Shown here: piece by piece, positions 33,444 through 41,835 of the stretch | Layout: each line of letters starts with the position of its first letter | How positions within the stretch are numbered: the first letter of the stretch is position 1 | Assembly (NCBI GenBank): GCA_964427185.1 | Contig: CAYRSN010000009.1 | Coordinates: 1-50,327, forward strand | Source of the DNA: Sulfurivirga sp964427185 | GTDB lineage: Bacteria > Pseudomonadota > Gammaproteobacteria > Thiomicrospirales > Thiomicrospiraceae | Length of the DNA: 50,327 nt | Direction: 5' to 3' | The notes under the pieces: generated by a model | What the model was told of the DNA's origin: nothing | Seen by the model: only the letters and a program-made list of their open reading frames with translations | The model's database searches: none | Translations under genes and position numbers: made by a program

Positions 33444-34229
33444 TTGAAACTGTTATTTGAAATTGGCAACAGCACTCTGAAATGGGCGTGGCTGGATGCG
33501 CAGAGTCGATTTAATTTTGGGGGTGAGTTGCCCTGGCCAACCGGTGCGGAGCAGACTATTGAAGCGGTCTGCGAAACCTTGCCTGAGCTAAATGAAGTCT
33601 CCGTCTGGGTGGCCAACGTGGGTTCCCGCGCTGCGCTCTATCCCCTGCTGAAAGCACTACAGAGCCGTTTTGGCGCTTATCGCATGGTGTTCAGCGAGCC
33701 GACCTGTTGTGGGGTTAAAAACGGCTATGAGGATTTTTCTCAGTTGGGCGTGGATCGCTGGCTGGCAATGATTGCCGCCCGGCGGCGTAGCCGTGCGCCT
33801 AATCTGCTGGTGGTGGATGCGGGCACGGCACTTACGGTAGATTTGCTCATAAAAGGCCAGCATCAGGGCGGGATGATTGCGCCGGGGCTAACACTCATGC
33901 AGCGCTGTCTGACCCAGAATACGGCTAATCTTGCTGTGGCGCTGGAAAGCTCGCCACAGGTTTCGCCTGACAAACTGGGGCTGGCACGTACCACGCGGGA
34001 TGGGATTACCGCCGGCAGCCATTACATGGCAGCAGCGTTTTTGCAGACTCTGTATGTGGATCTGCAGGCAACGCTGCCTGATAAACAGCCTCTGGAGGTG
34101 GTGCTGACCGGCGGGCAGGCGGAGAAGCTGGCACAGTTGGTGGCCTTGCCCAAGCTGCGCTGTGAACGCCATCTGGCCTTACGAGGGCTGGCGGAAGTTG
34201 TCAAACAGGCTGCTGCCAGTGACAGCTGA
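33444..34229 (+). CDS. coaX: Type III pantothenate kinase
   Basis: 261 residues. It phosphorylates pantothenate, the first step of coenzyme A synthesis. The N-terminal phosphate-binding motif FEIGNSTLKWAW is at residues 5-16, GVDRWLAMIAA near 100, and VVDAGTALTVDLL near 124; all are typical of CoaX. The start is a TTG, the only one placing the conserved motif near the N-terminus; its ribosome binding site is weak. The last 11 bases overlap cobU. Confidence 0.93.
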   Translation: MKLLFEIGNSTLKWAWLDAQSRFNFGGELPWPTGAEQTIEAVCETLPELNEVSVWVANVGSRAALYPLLKALQSRFGAYRMVFSEPTCCGVKNGYEDFSQLGVDRWLAMIAARRRSRAPNLLVVDAGTALTVDLLIKGQHQGGMIAPGLTLMQRCLTQNTANLAVALESSPQVSPDKLGLARTTRDGITAGSHYMAAAFLQTLYVDLQATLPDKQPLEVVLTGGQAEKLAQLVALPKLRCERHLALRGLAEVVKQAAASDS

Positions 34230-34877
34230 CCTTCACTTGATCCTTGGCGGTGCCCGTTCCGGCAAAAGCCGCTATGCGGAAATGCNNNNNNNNNNNNNNN
34301 NNNNNNNNNNNNNNNNNNNNNNNNNNNNNNNNNNNNNNNNNNNNNNNNNNNNNNNNNNNNNNNNNNNNNNNNNNNNNNNNNNNNNCTTCACTTGATCCTT
34401 GGCGGTGCCCGTTCCGGCAAAAGCCGCTATGCGGAAATGCTGGCACACAGGCAGTCAGCCCCTGTGACTTATATTGCCACCGCTGAGCCTAAGGATGCGG
34501 AAATGCAAGTGCGTATTGCGCACCATCGTATGCAGCGCCCTGCTCATTGGCAGACACATGAGGTGCCCATTGCATTAGCAGAGGCGCTGAGTGCAGTTGA
34601 AAACAGTTTTGTCATTGTGGACTGTCTGACATTATGGCTGCTCAACTGCATGGAGGCGCAGCGCATGGAAGCGGTCAGGGCGTTTTTGGAGGTGCTGCCG
34701 CAGCTGCGGCAGCCGGTTGTACTGGTGAGTAATGAAATCGGGATGGGCGTGGTGCCGGCAGATCCGCTCTCACGCCGTTTTGTAGATGAGTTGGGGCGCT
34801 TGCACCAGCAGGTGGCGGCGATGGCGGATCGTGTCACGCTGATGGTGGCAGGGCTTCCCGTAGAGGTAAAAAAATGA
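34219..34877 (+). CDS. cobU: Adenosylcobinamide kinase / guanylyltransferase CobU, interrupted by an assembly gap
   Basis: Starting at GTG 34219, the frame reads TADLHLILGGARSGKSRYAE, the CobU P-loop. It is then interrupted by 100 N and a repeated 55 bp; collapsing these gives a continuous protein of about 167 residues (Salmonella 181). The kinase/GMP acceptor region AHHRMQRPAHWQTHEVP and LVSNEIGMGVVPADPLSRRF are present. It phosphorylates adenosylcobinamide and adds GMP during cobamide nucleotide-loop assembly. The TGA overlaps the cobT ATG. Confidence 0.92.
34231..34440. other. Assembly gap flanked by 55-bp duplicate inside cobU
   Basis: 100 N at 34286-34385. The 55 bases at 34231-34285 and 34386-34440 are identical and in the same reading frame. 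As with the other gap, this is an unmerged contig overlap. Confidence 0.93.
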
Positions 34878-35902
34878 GTGTAAAGACGCTTCATCAAGAC
34901 ATCATGGCGCAGGCACAGGCGCGTCAGGCACAGTTGACCAAGCCTGCCGGCTCACTTGGTGTGCTGGAAGGCCTCGCAGTTCGTCTGGCAGGCATGCAGG
35001 GGCGGGTATGCCCGGAGGTCAAAGCGCCGTGGATCAGTGTTTTTGCTGCGGATCATGGGGTAGTGGCCGAAAGGGTATCTGCCTTTCCACAGGATGTGAC
35101 GGCGCAGATGGTGATGAATTTTATCCACGGAGGGGCGGCGATTTCCGTGCTGGCACGGCATGTGGGCGCTACGCTGGAAGTAGTGGATGTGGGTGTAGCG
35201 GCAGAGTTGCCGCAGGCGCCAGGGCTGATTCACGCCAAAGTTGCAACAGGCACAGCAAATATGTGTCGACAGCCCGCCATGACAGCCGATCAATACTTGG
35301 CGGCACAGCAGGCGGGAGCAGATGCGGTGAAGCGCGCACAGGCTGCCGGCAGTGATCTGTTTATAGGCGGGGAGATGGGCATTGGCAATACCACCGCAGC
35401 TACGGCGGTGATTGCGGCTTTGAGCGGTGAGCCGGTCGCGCATCTTACCGGTGCAGGCACTGGTGTAGATGAAACCACCCGCCAGCATAAGGCGCAGGTG
35501 ATTGAGCAGGCATTGGTGCGGCATGGGCCGTTTGCTGATGCAGATGCTGTTATGCAGGTTGTGGGTGGGTTTGAGCTGGCGGCGCTCATGGGGGCGTATA
35601 TGCATTGTGCGCGGGAAGGGTTGCCAGCAGTGGTGGATGGTGTGATTGCTGCTGCCGCTGCCTGGGCTGCTTGTCAAGCTCAGCTGGGCACGGAAGAGTG
35701 GCTGATCTGGGGGCATCAGTCTATGGAGCCGGCGCAGCAGGTGGTATTCAAGGCATTGGATGTGAAGCCGATATTGAATTTACAGATGCGCCTTGGGGAA
35801 GGCGGTGGTGCGGCCATGGCGGTGCCAGTGATTCAGATGGCCTGTCGCTTGCATGGGGAGATGGCTACTTTTTCCGAGGCGGGGGTGAGTGATGCGCATT
35901 GA
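34874..35902 (+). CDS. cobT: Nicotinate-nucleotide--dimethylbenzimidazole phosphoribosyltransferase
   Basis: 342 residues. It makes alpha-ribazole phosphate, the lower-ligand nucleotide of cobalamin. KPAGSLGVLE near residue 17, ADHGV near 57, GEMGIGNTTAATA near 170 and the catalytic Glu in LRLGEGGGAAMA near 310 match CobT. The ATG overlaps the cobU stop and the end overlaps cobC by 11 bases. Confidence 0.96.
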   Translation: MSVKTLHQDIMAQAQARQAQLTKPAGSLGVLEGLAVRLAGMQGRVCPEVKAPWISVFAADHGVVAERVSAFPQDVTAQMVMNFIHGGAAISVLARHVGATLEVVDVGVAAELPQAPGLIHAKVATGTANMCRQPAMTADQYLAAQQAGADAVKRAQAAGSDLFIGGEMGIGNTTAATAVIAALSGEPVAHLTGAGTGVDETTRQHKAQVIEQALVRHGPFADADAVMQVVGGFELAALMGAYMHCAREGLPAVVDGVIAAAAAWAACQAQLGTEEWLIWGHQSMEPAQQVVFKALDVKPILNLQMRLGEGGGAAMAVPVIQMACRLHGEMATFSEAGVSDAH

Positions 35903-36467
35903 TTTGCTGCGCCATGGCGAATGTATCGATGAGGCATTTTTGCGTGGCAGACGCACAGATACGCCTTTAAGTAAAAAAGGACTGGGGCAGATGCGTAAGC
36001 GGCTGATCACGCGCCGTTATGAACGGGTGGTCAGCTCGCCAATGTTGCGGTGCATGGAGTTTGCTGAACAGTGGGCGGAAAGCCACAACTTGCGTGTAGA
36101 AACCCTGGATGCATTAGCAGAGCGGGATTGGGGGGCGTGGGACGGCCTGAGCCTGGAATCAGTGCGACAACGCTGGCCAGGGGAGCTGGAAGCTTATCTG
36201 GCAGATCCTTTTGGTGTGACGCCCCCGGAGGCCGAGCCGCTGGTGGATTTTCGTAAACGGGTGTTGTCCGCCATGGCGAAGGTAGCCTCAGGCGGCGGGC
36301 AGAGAGTACTGGTGGTGACGCATGGAGGTGTGATGAAACTATGGGGACAGCATGTACTGGGGATGCCTGATCGGCACCTGTTTAATATGGGGGTGGAATA
36401 CGCCGCCCTGATGGGATGTGAGCTAATTGGAGATTTCATCAGACTGGAGCAGTTGGAAAATGATTAA
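35892..36467 (+). CDS. cobC: Alpha-ribazole phosphatase (histidine phosphatase family)
   Basis: 191 residues. The phosphohistidine motif is LLRHGE at residues 5-10. The second catalytic His is in VVTHGGVMKLW, and ERDWGAWDGLSLESV is typical of the family. It removes the phosphate from alpha-ribazole phosphate or adenosylcobalamin phosphate. Context between cobT and cobS makes CobC much more likely than a general phosphoglycerate mutase-like enzyme. ATG 35892 is chosen over GTG one codon upstream. Confidence 0.88.
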   Translation: MRIDLLRHGECIDEAFLRGRRTDTPLSKKGLGQMRKRLITRRYERVVSSPMLRCMEFAEQWAESHNLRVETLDALAERDWGAWDGLSLESVRQRWPGELEAYLADPFGVTPPEAEPLVDFRKRVLSAMAKVASGGGQRVLVVTHGGVMKLWGQHVLGMPDRHLFNMGVEYAALMGCELIGDFIRLEQLEND

Positions 36468-37191
36468 GACATGTATGTTAGCGTTTCAGTTCTTTACCCG
36501 TGTACCGACGCGTCAATACGCTGAGGTGCGTCCTGAAGAAATGGGGCGGGCGTTTGCCTGTGCGCCGGTGGTAGGTGCCTTTATCGGGCTGGTACTTTGG
36601 GGGGTGCATACCATGCTGGTGGGCACGATTGAGCCTGCTGTAGAAGCCGTACTGCTGCTAATTGTTTGGGCGCTCAGCACAGGCATGCTGCACTTGGACG
36701 GGCTGGCGGATCTGGCCGATGGTTGGCTGGGTGGGCATGGTGATCCCGAGCGTGCACGGCAGATTATGAAAGATTCTCGAGTGGGCACTGCAGGTGTGGT
36801 GGTGCTGGTTGCGGTGCTGCTGCTGAAGTGGCTGCTTTTGTGGCAGCTGCTGGAGGCGAATCTGATCTGGTTGCTGTTTCTGGCACCTGTAGCCGGGCGT
36901 ATTGCCGCTCTGGCTATGATGGTTACGACCCGCTATGTAAGTGAGGCTGGCCTGGCAGAAGGGATGGATAAGTGGTTGTCCAAACCGGTGACGCTGATAT
37001 GGGTCGCATGGCTGGTGTTTGGAATAGGGATCGGCTTTGGCATTACGCCTTTAGTGTTGTTGCTGGCCGTATGGCTGTGGCTGCGTTGGGTTTCGCAACA
37101 GGTAACCGGTGGAATGACGGGAGATTCTGCCGGCGCCATGGTGGAGGTGATGGAAGTGGCCGTTTTGTTGGTCATGGGGGCAGTCGTTTAG
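36460..37191 (+). CDS. cobS: Adenosylcobinamide-GDP ribazoletransferase (cobalamin synthase)
   Basis: 243 residues with five to seven membrane helices. It joins adenosylcobinamide-GDP to alpha-ribazole in the inner membrane, the final step. The metal motif HLDGLADLADGWLG near residue 77 and MKDSRVGTAGV near 97 identify CobS. ATG 36460 overlaps the end of cobC by eight bases. The stop codon shares four bases with the stop of convergent metR. Confidence 0.95.
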   Translation: MIKTCMLAFQFFTRVPTRQYAEVRPEEMGRAFACAPVVGAFIGLVLWGVHTMLVGTIEPAVEAVLLLIVWALSTGMLHLDGLADLADGWLGGHGDPERARQIMKDSRVGTAGVVVLVAVLLLKWLLLWQLLEANLIWLLFLAPVAGRIAALAMMVTTRYVSEAGLAEGMDKWLSKPVTLIWVAWLVFGIGIGFGITPLVLLLAVWLWLRWVSQQVTGGMTGDSAGAMVEVMEVAVLLVMGAVV

Positions 37192-38084
37192 GTTTGACTG
37201 CCCTGTGAGATGCGAATACGGTTAATAAAATCCTGCACGACAGGTGCATCTGCCTGAGAGCGGGGCAGTGCGGTATAAAGATGACTCCAGAGGCCTTTTT
37301 CCCCTAAACGGCGTTTGGGGAGGTGTTCAAACTCTTTCAGTGTATTCAGTAGCCAGCGGGGCAGGACGCATACCCCGCGTCCGCTATCGACCAATGAGAG
37401 CATCATCAGCGTCAGCTCAGAAAATCGTAGCTGTTTCGGGCGCACGCCAGCCGGGTGGAGAAAATAGCGAAATACATCCAATCGACTTTCTTCGACGGGA
37501 TAACAAATTAAGGTTTCTTCTGCCAGGGCTTCGGGGGGGACGCTTTCCTGTCGGCTTAACGGGTGATTTAAAGGCAGCACCAGCACCTGCTCATAGCGAA
37601 ATAACTCGGCGTAGATCCGCTGGGGGTGCGGCTGGGGATCAGACGTGATGACCAGATCGCACTTTCCCTGTTGAAGTAGCGTCAGCCCGCTGTGTGTGAG
37701 GCTGGGAATAATATCAATATCCACGCTTGGCCAGGCGCGTTGAAACGCCCGTACCACCGGCATGAGCCACTCAAAGCAGGTATGGCACTCCACGCCGATA
37801 TGCAGCCGCCCGCTTTCGCCTTTCGCTATGGCGCGCAGGGTGGCTTCGCATTGTTGCATGCGGGGGAGCACTTCCCGGGCTGTTTGCAGCAGTAGCTCAC
37901 CTGCCGGTGTAAGACGCAGGGGATTGGATTTGCGTATGAAGAGTCGAGTGCCCAGCTGGTTTTCCAGCTGCTTCAGCTGGTGGGAAAGGGCAGACTGTGT
38001 CAGGTGCAGCCGTTCGGCTGCGGCACTGACCGACCCAGTTTCAGCTAAGGCCTGAAGCGTGCGCAGGTGTTTGAGTTCAAGCAT
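37188..38084 (-). CDS. metR: LysR-type regulator, probable MetR
   Basis: 298 residues. The N-terminal winged helix MLELKHLRTLQALAETGSVSAAAERLHLTQSALSHQLKQLE is typical of LysR proteins. IGVECHTCFEWLMPVV, DLVITSD, ICYPVEESRLDVFRYFLHPAGVRP and LGEKGLWSHLYTAL match E. coli MetR segment by segment. MetR activates metE/metH with homocysteine as co-inducer. It is the last gene of a run after cls and an EEP-family gene, four bases after the latter, and is convergent with the cobamide genes. Confidence 0.85.
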   Translation of the reverse strand: MLELKHLRTLQALAETGSVSAAAERLHLTQSALSHQLKQLENQLGTRLFIRKSNPLRLTPAGELLLQTAREVLPRMQQCEATLRAIAKGESGRLHIGVECHTCFEWLMPVVRAFQRAWPSVDIDIIPSLTHSGLTLLQQGKCDLVITSDPQPHPQRIYAELFRYEQVLVLPLNHPLSRQESVPPEALAEETLICYPVEESRLDVFRYFLHPAGVRPKQLRFSELTLMMLSLVDSGRGVCVLPRWLLNTLKEFEHLPKRRLGEKGLWSHLYTALPRSQADAPVVQDFINRIRISQGSQT

Positions 38085-38087
38085 GGG

Positions 38088-38774
38088 TTAATCATAGCAA
38101 AACCGTGCCAGCAAGGGATTGTGATCGGAGCAGGCACTGGGCAAGGCTCGTAAACCCTGTAAGCGCAAACCGCGATAGAGCAGGTGATCCAGTGGATGGT
38201 TACGGTGGGCTTTGATGAAATGGGCGTTTTCCGGGGTGGGCCAGTGCAGGTGGTGATGCCGCGCCCATCTGCGCCATAACATGAGACGGGCGCGGCTCCA
38301 GGTGTTGAAGTCTCCTGCCACAATCAACGGGCCTTGGTGAGCGGAAACCAGGGTGCTGAGCTGTTGCAGCTCCTGTGCCAGGGTGCGGCGGGAGATGGTT
38401 AGCAGCATGTGTACATTGAGCACCCAGAGTGTTTCACCGTTTTGCAGGGGGTGGGCAGTGAGCAGGGCGCTTTTTCGAATGCGCCAGTGCTCCCGGTGGC
38501 GGGTAAGGTATCGGTGGAGAGGATCAAAAGCATAACGGCTGGCACTAAGCACGCCAAAATGTACCTGTTTTCGCCGCAGGTTGGGACTTATGATCCAGGG
38601 AAAGGCGGGGGTGTCATCGCCTTTAACAGAGAGACAGGCTTCCTGGAGCAGCAGGATGTCCGCGTTTAAGGCAGGGGTGCAGTGCTTCAGGGTGGTAAAG
38701 GGGAGCTTGTGCACATTCCATACCAGCACGGAAAAGGAGAGAGGTAAACCTGTGTTGGTATGAGGTGAGTGCAT
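38088..38774 (-). CDS. Endonuclease/exonuclease/phosphatase family protein
   Basis: 228 residues. The fold's catalytic motifs are all visible: WNVHK near residue 19, LLLQE near 42, LNVHM near 118, VAGDFNTWS near 148, HPLDHLLYRG near 192 and SDHNPLLARF near the end. There is no signal peptide, so it is probably cytoplasmic. The substrate (DNA, or a phospholipid or sugar phosphate) cannot be told from the sequence. It lies two bases after cls, which could point to lipid metabolism. Confidence 0.88.
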   Translation of the reverse strand: MHSPHTNTGLPLSFSVLVWNVHKLPFTTLKHCTPALNADILLLQEACLSVKGDDTPAFPWIISPNLRRKQVHFGVLSASRYAFDPLHRYLTRHREHWRIRKSALLTAHPLQNGETLWVLNVHMLLTISRRTLAQELQQLSTLVSAHQGPLIVAGDFNTWSRARLMLWRRWARHHHLHWPTPENAHFIKAHRNHPLDHLLYRGLRLQGLRALPSACSDHNPLLARFCYD

Positions 38775-38776
38775 GG

Positions 38777-40129
38777 TTATAGCAAGGGAGTGATAATCCG
38801 GGTGAGGTTTTCGCGAACTTGTGCCTTGCGGCTCGGGTCAGGCACAAAGGGGCGGGTATCGGCCAGCAGCGCTTGAAACTGATTTTGCAACGTTTTTATC
38901 CATGCAGGCTCATAGACAAAGCTGACCAGCTCATAGTTGATCAGCAGGGAGCGGTAGTCCAGGTTGGCAGAGCCGATCATGGCGAACTGCTCATCCACGA
39001 TCACTGTTTTGGCATGCAGCATGGTGGGCTGGTAGCAGTGAATCTGCGCGCCTGCCTCATGGAGGGTTCGCATATAGGGCGCACGTCCCAGATCAAAGAT
39101 CAGGTGGTCGGTTTGTGAGGGCGTGAGCAGGTGCACCGCCACACCCTGTTTGCAAGCGCTGAGCACCGCTTCCAGTATTGCCTCATCCGGAATGAAATAA
39201 GGTGTGACAATCCAAATGCTGTGTTGTGCTTGATAGAACGCCAGCAGTAATGTCTCGCGAATGGGATCGGTGGCCACATCCGGGCCAGAGGGCACGGCCT
39301 GAGTGGTGAGAGTGCCGGATGGGAGAGAGGTAGAGGTTAAAGTTAGTTTTTTACCGGTAGTGTAGTGCCAGTCCTGAGAAAAAGTCTGAGCGTAGTGCGC
39401 CACTATCGAACCCTGGGCTTTAAAGGTGAGATCCACCCAGCTGTTTTCCGGCCGGTCGCCCAGATATTCCGCCGCCAGGTTGATGCCGCCGGAAAGCAGG
39501 GTGTGCTGGTCAAACAGATAGATTTTGCGGTGGGTGCGCAGATTGATACGGCTTTTAAACAGAGTGTACAGAGGCTGAAAAAACGCCACCTCACCCCCGG
39601 CGGCTTTAAGCGCCTTGAAATGCCAGGGCTGCAGATACGCCTGCCAGCTGCCAAAAGCATCCAGCAGCAGTTTTACCTCCACCCCCTGACGGGCTTTTTC
39701 CGTCAGTTTATCCAGCAGCGCTTGCCCGGTGGTGTCAAGCGTGAAAATATAGCTCTCCAGCCAGATGCTTTCCTGCGCCTGGTCAATGGCGGTAAAAAAC
39801 CAGTCATGGGCAGCTTGGGGAGACAGTGCGGTCTGGATGTGGTTGCCGTCCGTGGCGGGTGGCATGGTATCGTGATTCAGCAACGTCTGGATCCGATCTC
39901 CCAGAGGGGTGGCAGGCAGACGACCAAGGTGAGCAAACTGCATGGGCGGCTTGCTTTTGCGGGCAAATAGCTTGCGCGAGCCAAACAGCAGATAGATCAG
40001 AGCCCCGGCAAAGGGCAGCAACAGCACTACCAGCAGCCAGATAATCAGGCTCTGTGTCGGCCTGCGCTGATAGAGCAGATGCCCCAGTACTAAGAGTGTG
40101 AACAAAAGGTCAAGATAATAGAGAGTCAT
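38777..40129 (-). CDS. cls: Cardiolipin synthase (phospholipase D family)
   Basis: 450 residues. Two N-terminal membrane helices (about 4-20 and 28-48) precede two HKD domains: HRKIYLFD near residue 216 and HAKTVIVDEQFAMIGSANLDYRS near 380. This layout is that of ClsA-type enzymes, which join two phosphatidylglycerol molecules into cardiolipin at the inner membrane. It probably starts a transcript with the EEP gene and metR. Confidence 0.92.
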   Translation of the reverse strand: MTLYYLDLLFTLLVLGHLLYQRRPTQSLIIWLLVVLLLPFAGALIYLLFGSRKLFARKSKPPMQFAHLGRLPATPLGDRIQTLLNHDTMPPATDGNHIQTALSPQAAHDWFFTAIDQAQESIWLESYIFTLDTTGQALLDKLTEKARQGVEVKLLLDAFGSWQAYLQPWHFKALKAAGGEVAFFQPLYTLFKSRINLRTHRKIYLFDQHTLLSGGINLAAEYLGDRPENSWVDLTFKAQGSIVAHYAQTFSQDWHYTTGKKLTLTSTSLPSGTLTTQAVPSGPDVATDPIRETLLLAFYQAQHSIWIVTPYFIPDEAILEAVLSACKQGVAVHLLTPSQTDHLIFDLGRAPYMRTLHEAGAQIHCYQPTMLHAKTVIVDEQFAMIGSANLDYRSLLINYELVSFVYEPAWIKTLQNQFQALLADTRPFVPDPSRKAQVRENLTRIITPLL

Positions 40130-40146
40130 AGTGGAAAGGCATCTAT

Positions 40147-40171
40147 AAAAAAGCCCGCTTAAGCGGGCTTA
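40147..40171 (-). terminator. Intrinsic terminator after the Wzz-like gene
   Basis: Perfect 20-base palindrome AAGCCCGCTT/AAGCGGGCTT at 40151-40170, with T6 on the minus strand from 40152 to 40147. It starts 12 bases after the stop of the 40183-41736 gene and separates it from cls. Confidence 0.85.
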
Positions 40172-40182
40172 ATGTTTATGGT

Positions 40183-41736
40183 TTATGCAGCCTGCTTTGC
40201 TTCATTCGGTTTTCTGCTGCGGATCAGCACAATCATAATGGCAATAAATAACATTACCACACCCAGACCTACGGCAATTAAAGCGAGTTTTTTCAGGCGG
40301 CTGGACAGGTCTGAGGTTGTTAGGATTTCGGGAGAGACTTGTTCATAAAGCGCACCAGTGTGCCCGATAATTTGCTGATTGCGCAAATCTCGAATTCGCT
40401 GATAGCTATTGATCAGTTGCATGAGTTCAGTTTTTGCAATATGGAGTTTTTTCTCAATGGAGGCTTGAACTGTGGCAATCAAAGCGGGTTCTTGCCCGTT
40501 TTTTATAGCCTTATATTTTTCAAGTGCGCGTTGCAGTTCTTTAATTTGGTTTTTAAGTTCTGCAATTTGCAGACGGAGTTCGATTTCTTTTTCCATTAAC
40601 TGTTGATGGAACTGGGTGTCTTTTTGTTTTTCTACCGGTTCGGTAATTTTGCTTAAGAAATCCGAGCCATACTGGATAATGCCCTGAGAAGTAGCGTTTT
40701 GAGTACCATTGGAGGTTTGCTGCAGCCGGTATTGTTTAATGGCTTGGGCATAGATACTTGCCTGCTCTTGCAGGGTTTGAATCTGGTCTTTAAGTTGTTG
40801 AATTTTGTTTTCAGAGTAGGTAAATGCCTCATCAAGGTTGCGGGCAATACCTGAGGTTGCGACCAGCGGCACTAATGGATTGATAATAAAGTTTTTAAGG
40901 TTATTTAGCTGTGCTTGAATATCGGAAATAACCATGCCAGTTTCAGGATCGCGAATTTGACCGCCCACTTCATCCTGTGCCAGTTGCTTTAAGGAGTCTT
41001 CAAAAATTTTTGCACTGTCTTTTAAGTATTGAACTCCTTGGATATATTCATAAGCATCGACATGCTCAGGCCGAAAGAACTTTCCGCTAGGGATTTTGAG
41101 ATCCAGTACGCCCAAATCCTGAATGACTGTTTCTGACCAGACTTTGGGAATGTCGATCAGGATTTTTTGGATTTGAGTATCCGAAAGCCCAAGCATGGCC
41201 AGGGAAGTATAGCTTATTTGGGCAAAACGAGCCTGTGCTGCAGAGAGTTCAGCAGTGTATTTCTTTTCCAGTTCAGCAATCTCGGTTTGGGAAAGTTTTT
41301 TATTACTGAGCAGCTTTTGATATTTGGCTTTTATGAATTCGGCATTAGGCGCATAGGGGGTTGCCGTAATGGCGGCACCAAAGTCTTTCATGGAAATGCC
41401 AAGTTGATCCAGTTTATTCAGCTGGTAAACTTTGGCTAAAACAACAGAGGCCACAATATCATTACGTGTAAAACGCTGTCCAGAGGGGTATTTACCTTGC
41501 TCTGCGGTGGGAAAGTTAAAACGGATAATATTGCTGTGTTCAGTAGAGGGTGGGTTTTTGGCCAGCCATAAAACACCAATGGCAGCGACTGCTAACATAG
41601 TCAAAAGCATGCTTCCGATAATAAAAACCTTGCCTTGGGCGATTTTTCTGAAAACTTCGCCCAGATCGATTTCATCATCTTCTACACAGTAGGGCTGCAT
41701 ATTGGGCTGGTTGGGTTGTGCAGGTGTCTGACTCAT
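40183..41736 (-). CDS. Wzz/chain-length-determinant family protein
   Basis: 517 residues. It begins with a cytoplasmic stretch containing DEIDLGEVFRKIAQGKVFII, the Wzz N-terminal pattern, then a membrane helix (about 36-58). A long periplasmic region, largely coiled coil (about 130-170 and 290-450), leads to a second membrane helix (about 475-505) and a short basic tail. Such proteins set the length of O-antigen or exopolysaccharide chains. No tyrosine kinase domain and no glycan genes are adjacent. Its DNA looks clearly more AT-rich than its neighbours, suggesting acquisition. Confidence 0.8.
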   Translation of the reverse strand: MSQTPAQPNQPNMQPYCVEDDEIDLGEVFRKIAQGKVFIIGSMLLTMLAVAAIGVLWLAKNPPSTEHSNIIRFNFPTAEQGKYPSGQRFTRNDIVASVVLAKVYQLNKLDQLGISMKDFGAAITATPYAPNAEFIKAKYQKLLSNKKLSQTEIAELEKKYTAELSAAQARFAQISYTSLAMLGLSDTQIQKILIDIPKVWSETVIQDLGVLDLKIPSGKFFRPEHVDAYEYIQGVQYLKDSAKIFEDSLKQLAQDEVGGQIRDPETGMVISDIQAQLNNLKNFIINPLVPLVATSGIARNLDEAFTYSENKIQQLKDQIQTLQEQASIYAQAIKQYRLQQTSNGTQNATSQGIIQYGSDFLSKITEPVEKQKDTQFHQQLMEKEIELRLQIAELKNQIKELQRALEKYKAIKNGQEPALIATVQASIEKKLHIAKTELMQLINSYQRIRDLRNQQIIGHTGALYEQVSPEILTTSDLSSRLKKLALIAVGLGVVMLFIAIMIVLIRSRKPNEAKQAA

Positions 41737-41783
41737 TGGCTTTCTTTCCTCTATTGTTGAATAGTATTTCCATGGAGCACATT

Positions 41784-41811
41784 ATTATAAAACTGATTCC
41801 AAAGGTATAAT
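41784..41811. promoter_or_regulatory. Divergent -10 boxes between the Wzz-like gene and trmA
   Basis: A perfect TATAAT lies on the plus strand at 41806-41811 (25 bases before the trmA ATG) and another on the minus strand at 41789-41784, facing the Wzz-like gene. Neither has a clear -35 box. The two promoters would be back to back. Confidence 0.45.
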
Positions 41812-41835
41812 GCGCAATTTTGATAGGTACTTGCC

